A stretch of 6,213 bases of DNA, taken from Acidobacteriota bacterium (GTDB lineage: Bacteria > Acidobacteriota > Terriglobia > Terriglobales > Acidobacteriaceae). How positions within the stretch are numbered: the stretch's first letter is position 1; every line of letters starts with the position of its first letter. This document shows positions 1 to 6,213 of this stretch, one piece after another. The stretch spans positions 1 through 6,213 of the forward strand of contig JAJXXG010000316.1 in the NCBI GenBank assembly GCA_021781255.1, read 5' to 3'. The position numbers were made by a program, and so were the translations under genes. The notes below the pieces were generated by a model. The model saw only the letters and a list, made by a program, of their open reading frames with translations. It was not told where the DNA came from and did not search any database.

Positions 1-1446
1 CTTGCGGTGGAGCAGGTGGAGGCCGAGGGCAGCATTGCAAAGGCGTTTATTGCGAGCGCAATGTCGTTCGGGTCGCTTTCGCCTGAGGCGCACCAGACCA
101 TTACGCAGGGCATGAACATGCTGAGTTCACGCTCGAACACCGGTGAGGGCGGCGAAGATCCGGCGGTGTACAAGCTGGTGGATGGCGCGCCGTCGCTGCT
201 GAACAACAAGATCAAGCAGGTGGCCAGCGCGCGATTTGGCGTGACGACGGAGTACCTGGCGCACGCCGAAGAGTTGGAGATCAAGGTTGCGCAGGGCGCG
301 AAGCCGGGCGAGGGCGGGCAACTCCCTGGTCACAAGGTAACGGAGCTGATTGCTCGGCTGCGTCATGCGCAGCCGGGGATGCAGCTGATTTCTCCGCCTC
401 CGCATCACGATATTTATTCAATTGAGGACTTGGCGCAGCTGATCTACGACTTGAAGCGCGTGAATCCGCGGGCGACGGTGGGCGTGAAGTTGGTTTCCGG
501 CTGCGGCGTGGGCACGATTGCAGCAGGTGTGGCCAAGGCCTATGCGGACTACATTGTGATTGCGGGCCACTCGGGCGGCACCGGCGCGTCGCCGCTGTCG
601 AGCATCAAGTACGCGGGCAATCCGTGGGAGCTTGGGTTGGCCGAGGCGCAACAGGTGCTCATTCACAATGGACTGCGAGGCCGCGTGCGCCTGCGTACGG
701 ACGGCGGGTTGCGCACGGCACGGGACATTGTGATGGCCGCACTGCTGGGCGCCGATGAATTTGCTTTTGGCACGGCTGTGCTGGTTTCACTGGGATGCGA
801 CATGGCGCGCCAGTGCCATCTGAATACGTGCCCGACGGGGATTGCCACGCAGAGGCCGGAACTGCGCGCGAAGTTTCGCGGCAAGCCGGAGCATGTGGTG
901 CGCTACTTCGAGGAGCTTTCGACGGAGGTGCGGCACCTGCTGGCGAAGCTTGGATTGCCGTCGGTGGCGGCGGCAACGGGGCGTACGGACCTGCTGGATC
1001 AGGTGCGCTGGGATGCAGGTTTGGATTTGAAGCCTCTGCTGGCCGCGGCAGCGGTCGCGAAAGAAACGGGCGGCGCGGTGCGCTGGGAGGGCGGCCGTAA
1101 CGACCGTCCCGAGGGGCACGCAGCCCGCGACGAGGCCTGGGTGGCACCGGCGTTGCAGGCCTGGAAGTCCGGAGAACCGTACAGCACGGAGAGTCGCGTC
1201 ACCAACGAGGATCGTACTCTGGGTGCGCGGCTGGCTGGCGAAATTGCGCTGTATCAGGCGCAGAATCCGGAAGCGGGCGGCTCGGCACTGCACTTCAAGC
1301 TGACCGGCGTGGCAGGGCAGTCCTTTGGCGCGTTTGCCGTGAAAGGGATGGCGCTGGAACTGGAAGGCCTGGCCAACGACTTTGTGGGCAAGGGCCTGAG
1401 CGGTGGCGAACTGGTGCTGCGCGGGCAGGGGCGCTTTGCCCAGTAA
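1..1446 (+). CDS. gltB: Glutamate synthase large subunit, C-terminal part, 5' end outside window, ends at an in-frame TAA
   Basis: This is the synthase region of glutamate synthase (GOGAT), which in the cytoplasm converts 2-oxoglutarate plus glutamine-derived ammonia into two glutamates, with electrons from the small subunit GltD. The frame is open from base 1; the GTG at 7 is internal, because the amidotransferase and central domains of a ~1500-residue GltB must lie upstream. Counting codons from base 1, visible landmarks are AMSFGSLS (20-27), SNTGEGGEDP (45-54), PGEGGQLPG (102-110), SPPPHHDIYS (131-140), the FMN/substrate segment AGHSGGTGASPLSS, and CDMARQCHLNTC, whose cysteines 266, 272 and 277 have the C-x5-C-x4-C spacing of the GltB 3Fe-4S cluster. 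The first half of the C-terminal GXGXG beta-helix domain follows from about codon 400. Codon 482 (1444-1446) is TAA, inside this domain, so the product lacks its last ~150 residues. The family assignment is certain; whether the chain is functional is not. Confidence 0.93.
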   Translation, partial: LAVEQVEAEGSIAKAFIASAMSFGSLSPEAHQTITQGMNMLSSRSNTGEGGEDPAVYKLVDGAPSLLNNKIKQVASARFGVTTEYLAHAEELEIKVAQGAKPGEGGQLPGHKVTELIARLRHAQPGMQLISPPPHHDIYSIEDLAQLIYDLKRVNPRATVGVKLVSGCGVGTIAAGVAKAYADYIVIAGHSGGTGASPLSSIKYAGNPWELGLAEAQQVLIHNGLRGRVRLRTDGGLRTARDIVMAALLGADEFAFGTAVLVSLGCDMARQCHLNTCPTGIATQRPELRAKFRGKPEHVVRYFEELSTEVRHLLAKLGLPSVAAATGRTDLLDQVRWDAGLDLKPLLAAAAVAKETGGAVRWEGGRNDRPEGHAARDEAWVAPALQAWKSGEPYSTESRVTNEDRTLGARLAGEIALYQAQNPEAGGSALHFKLTGVAGQSFGAFAVKGMALELEGLANDFVGKGLSGGELVLRGQGRFAQ

Positions 1447-1902
1447 AGCGAAAAGCATACGCTGCTGGGCAACGTTGCGCTGTACGGAGCGACTGGCGGA
1501 GCGCTGTTTGCGGCGGGCCGTGCGGGCGAGCGGTTTGCCGTGCGCAACTCCGGCGCACTGGCCGTGGTGGAGGGCGTGGGCGATCATGCCTGCGAGTACA
1601 TGACGGGCGGTTTGGCGGTGGTGCTTGGCGCAACGGGCATCAACTTTGGCGCGGGCATGACGGGTGGCCTGGCCTGGGTGTACGACGAGGATGGCGCATT
1701 CCTGCAGCAGGGGATGTACCACAAGGATTTTCTGTTGCCGCAGAGCTGGACCGAACTGGACGACGAGGCGAAGACATCGATCCACTCGCTGGTGGAGATG
1801 CACGCCGCAAAGACAGCGAGCACGCGCGCAGACTGGCTGCTGAAGAACTGGGAGCAGGCCGCGGCAAAGTTTGTCCGCCTGACGCCCCGGCCGCAGGGAT
1901 GA
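1447..1902 (+). pseudogene. gltB: Remaining C-terminus of GltB (second half of GXGXG domain), same frame, downstream of the nonsense codon
   Basis: Reading on in the same frame immediately after the TAA gives 151 codons of unmistakable GltB: SEKHTLLGNVALYGATGG, then LFAAGRAGERFAVRNSGA, CEYMTGG and GINFGAGMTGG. These are the repeating glycine motifs of the domain that structurally couples the glutaminase and synthase sites. No bases appear lost or gained, so the break is a single nonsense codon rather than a frameshift. Independent translation is unlikely: the first usable in-frame start is a GTG at 1540 with no evident Shine-Dalgarno, and it lies inside the domain. The natural end at TGA 1900-1902 follows KFVRLTPRPQG, slightly shorter than the tail seen in E. 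coli GltB. Explanations are a true recent pseudogene, a sequencing or assembly error, or readthrough. In any case this and the preceding segment are one gene. Confidence 0.85.
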
Positions 1903-1923
1903 CCTGCGGCTAGGCGGATTTTT
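1890..1923 (+). terminator. Candidate intrinsic terminator of gltB, overlapping both convergent stop codons
   Basis: GCCGCAGG (1890-1897) and CCTGCGGC (1903-1910) form a perfect 8-bp GC-rich stem with a 5-nt loop. A T tract follows at 1919-1923 on the + strand. The gltB stop TGA (1900-1902) lies in the loop, and the stop of the minus-strand acyltransferase (1910-1912) starts at the foot of the stem. An outer pairing of TCCGCC (1874-1879) with GGCGGA (1913-1918) could bring the stem closer to the T tract. No T tract follows on the minus strand, so termination there is less supported. Confidence 0.6.
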
Positions 1924-3124
1924 CCGATGGCGCGGGAACGACGATGGCAGTGGCGGTGCGCCCGGTCTCGGGCCATCCGCTGATGGGCTGGCTCTGGATG
2001 ACCGCATGACGTCTTTTGAGCTTGAGGAAGGGCGTCTCAAAGAAGCGGTAGGAGACGGCAGCGAAGAGCGTCATAAGGCCGAAGGCCAGGCACACTTTGA
2101 CGAAGCCCACAAGCACGTGGAATGAGCGCGTGTGCGGGAAGAAATCAAAGACAATATGCAGGGCGAGCAGGTGAAAGACGTATAGCCCGTAGGAGATGCG
2201 TCCCAGGTAGATGGCCCACGCAGGCAGCAGCCGGGGCTGTATTCCCAGAAAGGCGAGCAGGATCATCACGCAGCCGAGCGAGGTGAGCGCGTAGCCGCCC
2301 ATCAGCGCCCAGCCGCCGGGGTTGTCCTGCGGGCTGCCGATGCGGGCATGCAAGCCGTAGATGGCGTAGAACCAGCAACCCCAGCTTGCCGCGAGCAACA
2401 GTCCTCTGTGCCAGAGGGCGAGGGCGGGCACCCGGCCGCGCAGAACAAGGCAGAGCAGGATGCCCGCGGCGAAGCACTGGAACTGCACCAGCGAGCTGAA
2501 CCAGACCTCATCATCGCCGGTGTGGATGTGGCCGTAATAGAACAGCATGGCGTTGGATACGGCCAGAATGGCGAAGCAGAAAAGATAGAGCGCGCGGCGG
2601 TTGAAGAATTTCACGGTCCAGGGCGCAAAGGCGTAGAACTGCTCTTCAACGGAGATGCTCCATAGTTGGAAGACCGTATTGGGCACATCGCCGTGATGGG
2701 CGTAGAACCATGCCCCCATAAATATGGCAAACCAGCCGAGGTTTGGCGCAAGGGACGGCGTGCCGCTGGGCAGCAGCGTCGCGATGGCTCCGATGATGAG
2801 CGCCAGATAGTAGAGCGGCCAGATGCGGAGTATGCGTCGGATATAGAACTGCTTGCCGACGACCGTTCCGGTGGCCTCTTTTTCGCGCAGCAGCAGCTCG
2901 CAGATGAGGAATGCGCTGAGGGTGAAGAAGAGGCTCAGACCGAGGCGGCAGGTATCCACCACGGCATAGAAGGCAGCGGTGAAGCCGCCGAGCGACGAGT
3001 CAATGCGCACGCTGGAATCGGTAGGCAGCGCGTGGTGGAGAAACACGAAGGCGAGCGCGAGAAAGCGTACGACATCCAGCTCTGGCCGGTAGTAGCGACC
3101 TTCCGTCTGCGGTTGAGCGTCCAT
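1910..3124 (-). CDS. Acyltransferase-3 family membrane protein (OafA/YrhL type)
   Basis: This is an integral inner-membrane acyltransferase of 404 residues. Known relatives move acetyl or other short acyl groups to sugars of O-antigen, peptidoglycan, exopolysaccharide or glycosylated metabolites. Family marks are an N-terminal RYYRPELDVVRFLAL segment with the R-x10-H motif (R20, H31), RLGLSLFFTLSAFLI (60-74), FYIRRILRIWPLYY (93-106), WSISVEEQFY (155-164), GRISYGLYVFH (308-318) and YRFFETPF near 359. About ten hydrophobic helices span residues 18-368, followed by a short polar tail. There is no SGNH hydrolase domain, so it is the stand-alone form. The ATG at 3122-3124 places the RYYRPELD motif where family members have it; the Shine-Dalgarno is weak. 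It converges on gltB with a 7-bp gap and is divergent from the acyl-CoA ligase. The acceptor cannot be told from sequence, and no polysaccharide genes are adjacent. Confidence 0.92.
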   Translation of the reverse strand: MDAQPQTEGRYYRPELDVVRFLALAFVFLHHALPTDSSVRIDSSLGGFTAAFYAVVDTCRLGLSLFFTLSAFLICELLLREKEATGTVVGKQFYIRRILRIWPLYYLALIIGAIATLLPSGTPSLAPNLGWFAIFMGAWFYAHHGDVPNTVFQLWSISVEEQFYAFAPWTVKFFNRRALYLFCFAILAVSNAMLFYYGHIHTGDDEVWFSSLVQFQCFAAGILLCLVLRGRVPALALWHRGLLLAASWGCWFYAIYGLHARIGSPQDNPGGWALMGGYALTSLGCVMILLAFLGIQPRLLPAWAIYLGRISYGLYVFHLLALHIVFDFFPHTRSFHVLVGFVKVCLAFGLMTLFAAVSYRFFETPFLKLKRRHAVIQSQPISGWPETGRTATAIVVPAPSEKSA

Positions 3125-3192
3125 GAAACCGTGCTGATGCTAATGCGGTTGAAGCATAGAGATTGTGGGGGAATACCTGGGGGGAGAGTAAA

Positions 3193-3201
3193 ACTATAGC
3201 A
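3193..3201 (-). promoter_or_regulatory. Candidate extended -10 promoter for the acyltransferase
   Basis: Read on the minus strand this is TGCTATAGT: a TGn extension followed by TATAGT, matching TATAAT at five of six positions. It would start transcription near 3186 and give a leader of about 60 nt before the ATG at 3124. No good -35 hexamer lies upstream, which an extended -10 can tolerate. This is a pattern match only. Confidence 0.4.
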
Positions 3202-3282
3202 TGCTTGCGGCCCGGCCTGGGTGAGCGGCGACGGTGCGTGCCCGGACGGCCGTTTGGTGCCTTCGCGGCGCAGGCTCTGCGC

Positions 3283-3291
3283 TGATACACT
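3283..3291 (+). promoter_or_regulatory. Candidate extended -10 promoter for the acyl-CoA ligase
   Basis: The sequence TGATACACT has a TGn extension and a TACACT hexamer (four of six matches to TATAAT). Transcription would begin near 3298, about 44 nt before the ATG at 3342. Its position inside the possible upstream extension of the reading frame supports the 3342 start. The rest of the 3125-3341 spacer shows only a small CGGCA/TGCCG hairpin (3307-3321) in the predicted leader. Confidence 0.42.
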
Positions 3292-3341
3292 CACGTTTTG
3301 ACCTGGCGGCAAGCCCTGCCGGGTCGCGAGACAGGTCAGCC

Positions 3342-5137
<1,796 letters not shown>

Positions 5138-5147
<10 letters not shown>

Positions 5148-5160
5148 GCGCGCCGATTTT
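5138..5160 (+). terminator. Weak candidate terminator after the acyl-CoA ligase
   Basis: CGGCG (5138-5142) can pair with CGCCG (5151-5155) across an 8-nt loop that contains the TAG stop (5145-5147), followed closely by TTTT (5157-5160). The stem is only 5 bp and the T run is short, so efficiency is doubtful. The element lies within the coding sequence of the opposite-strand membrane protein. Confidence 0.25.
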
Positions 5161-5810
5161 GCCGATGCGTCCGCCGAGCAAGGGGCGCCTGCTCCACATG
5201 CGCTGCAGGGCGCGGAAGAACGGAGCGCCGCCGGCGCCGAAGGCGAGGATGCTGCCGAAGAGTATGACGGCGTCGATGCTGATGCGGCCGGCGCTAGACC
5301 AGTAGGCGTCGGGCGTGAGGTTTAGCCAGAGGGCGAATTCGTCCAGGGTGAGCGCCGCGCCGACGCCATAGCTGACCGACATCAAGCGGCTGAAGAATAT
5401 GGACAGGGGCGAGTGCGCGCGGCCCAGGTCGAGCAGCCATCCGTAGCCCACCAGAAGCAGGATGAGGATTCCCCAGACAAGGTGATGGATGTGGCGCCCG
5501 CGCACCATGACCCACTCGAATGGGCCTATTTTGTGCAGGATGAGCGTGACCAGAATTCGCACTCCGATGAAGGTGACGAGGAAGGACGCTGAGGCGATGA
5601 ACATGCGGCGGCGCGGGCGGTCAGGAATGGTGGTGCGGATGAGGTAGCCGAGCCGGGTGAGCTGCAGCAGCACCAGCAGGAGAATCACAACCATGCTGGC
5701 GAAGGCGAGCAGCAGAAGCGTTCCGGTTTCAGGCATACCCTATTGAACCACTTTCGCGACCCAGCGCCAAAGCGGAGGACTCGGCAGGACGAAAGAAAAA
5801 ATGGGCTGGA

Positions 5811-5824
5811 GTGAGCCTGATCAC
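5811..5824. promoter_or_regulatory. CRP/FNR-family-like palindromic site upstream of phosphofructokinase
   Basis: GTGA (5811-5814), six bases, then TCAC (5821-5824) reproduces the core GTGA-N6-TCAC of the CRP consensus exactly; the outer T/A pair of TGTGA/TCACA is absent. The site lies in the 226-bp spacer between the divergent membrane-protein gene and pfkA. If the TACACT at 5847-5852 is a -10 element, the palindrome centre would be about 41 bp before the start site, the usual place for class II CRP activation. The regulator itself is not in the window. Confidence 0.35.
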
Positions 5825-5846
5825 CCTCCCCTTTACAACGACGGAG

Positions 5847-5852
5847 TACACT
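5847..5852 (+). promoter_or_regulatory. Possible -10 element for phosphofructokinase
   Basis: TACACT matches TATAAT at four of six positions and would start transcription near 5858-5859, leaving a leader of about 105 nt. No -35 hexamer is recognisable at the right spacing, which would be consistent with activator dependence. A better -35 (TTGACG, 5869-5874) lacks a matching -10. This call is weak. Confidence 0.25.
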
Positions 5853-5886
5853 GGTTAAGGTGTCAGGTTTGACGTTTTCCCGACAA

Positions 5887-5952
5887 TCCTGATCCCAGTC
5901 CCAGGCGTTGCTGCCGGCATGACCGTGCGCGGCTGAACCAATTTGATCAGGA
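5887..5952 (+). promoter_or_regulatory. Leader segment able to pair with the pfkA ribosome binding site
   Basis: TCCTGATC (5887-5894) is an exact reverse complement of GATCAGGA (5945-5952), which contains most of the AGGAG Shine-Dalgarno of the phosphofructokinase gene. In RNA this would be an 8-bp stem closing a ~50-nt loop that hides the ribosome binding site. Within the loop, GCCG (5913-5916) could pair with CGGC (5930-5933). I do not recognise a known riboswitch class, and the pairing may be fortuitous. Confidence 0.25.
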
Positions 5953-5962
5953 GATTTTTGCG

Positions 5963-6213
5963 ATGCGAGTTGCTTTGTTGACCGGTGGAGGGGATTGCCC
6001 CGGTCTGAATGCGGTGATCTATGCTGCCGTCCGTAAGGGAATTCAGCACTACGGCGATGAGTTCATTGGATTCTTGAACGGCTGGCGGGGCGTGTTGGAT
6101 AACAACTGGATCCCGCTGACCCTGGAAAACACAGACGGCATCCAACTGAAGGGCGGTACGATCCTGCACTCCTCGCGCACCAATGTGAAGAAGATTCCGG
6201 GCGGAATCGAGAA
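5963..6213 (+). CDS. pfkA: 6-phosphofructokinase, N-terminal 83 residues (3' end outside window)
   Basis: This is the start of a cytoplasmic phosphofructokinase, which phosphorylates fructose 6-phosphate to fructose 1,6-bisphosphate in glycolysis. The N-terminus MRVALLTGGGDCPGLNAVI carries the nucleotide/diphosphate-binding GGGDCPGLNA loop (8-17), and GGTILHSSRTN (64-74) supplies the conserved arginine R72. DCPG instead of the DAPG of E. coli PfkA, together with SSRTN, points to the group shared with actinobacterial ATP- and PPi-dependent enzymes. The residue that separates ATP from PPi use (GGDG versus GGDD, near position 104) falls beyond the window, so the phosphate donor is undecided. The ATG at 5963 has a strong Shine-Dalgarno, AGGAG (5949-5953), nine bases upstream. 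The frame is open to the window end. H69 replaces the glycine common at this position. Confidence 0.9.
   Translation, partial: MRVALLTGGGDCPGLNAVIYAAVRKGIQHYGDEFIGFLNGWRGVLDNNWIPLTLENTDGIQLKGGTILHSSRTNVKKIPGGIE

Noticed and set aside
1540..1902. Independent small gene starting at GTG 1540
   Set aside because: It begins in the middle of a conserved GltB domain (VRNSGALAVVEG) with no Shine-Dalgarno; it is the downstream piece of the interrupted gltB.
787..2040. 417-codon open frame on the minus strand opposite gltB
   Set aside because: It is rich in Arg, His, Pro and Ala with no domain pattern, and lies antisense to clear GltB sequence; such frames are common opposite GC-rich genes.
2348..3199. 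Two plus-strand open frames (105 and 177 codons) within the acyltransferase gene
   Set aside because: They are antisense to well-conserved acyltransferase-3 motifs, have highly charged, unstructured translations, and lack a supported ribosome binding site.
3234..3341. N-terminal extension of the acyl-CoA ligase from GTG 3234
   Set aside because: The 36 extra residues do not resemble the family, and a candidate promoter and Shine-Dalgarno lie inside this stretch.
5855..6169. 104-codon minus-strand open frame across the start of pfkA
   Set aside because: It overlaps the strong ribosome binding site and conserved N-terminus of phosphofructokinase and has no recognisable features.

Overview
The window looks like ordinary chromosomal DNA from a GC-rich, free-living heterotrophic bacterium. 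The gene content (bacterial-type glutamate synthase, a FadD15/FAA1-type acyl-CoA ligase, a phosphofructokinase beginning TGGGDCPGLNAV) would fit Acidobacteriota, but that placement is an impression from protein style and base composition, not a demonstrated assignment. I see no rRNA, tRNA, CRISPR array, insertion sequence or phage gene.

Layout. Bases 1-1902 (+) hold the C-terminal ~630 codons of glutamate synthase large subunit (gltB), cut at the left window edge. They are interrupted by one in-frame TAA at 1444-1446, after which clear GltB homology continues in the same frame to a TGA at 1900-1902. A perfect 8-bp hairpin followed by a T tract overlaps both the gltB stop and the stop of the convergent gene. 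Bases 1910-3124 (-) encode an OafA-type membrane acyltransferase (acyltransferase-3 family). A 217-bp spacer with a candidate extended -10 promoter for each direction separates it from a divergent long-chain acyl-CoA ligase (3342-5147, +). The 3' end of that gene overlaps by 68 bp with a convergent gene for a five-helix membrane protein of unknown function (5080-5736, -). A 226-bp spacer follows, carrying a CRP-like palindrome and a leader segment complementary to the downstream ribosome binding site. Last is the start of 6-phosphofructokinase (5963 onward, +), cut at the right edge.

How the genes fit together. They are mostly separate transcription units on alternating strands (+ - + - +), covering nitrogen assimilation (GltB), glycolysis (PFK), fatty-acid activation and envelope acylation. 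No operon is evident and gltD does not follow gltB. The acyltransferase and acyl-CoA ligase share a divergent promoter region, which allows but does not prove a link through acyl-CoA use.

The points most worth checking are the nonsense codon inside the GXGXG domain of GltB, the putative control elements upstream of phosphofructokinase, and the conserved-looking but uncharacterised HIHH/LDEFALWL membrane protein. I found no convincing undescribed multi-gene system.
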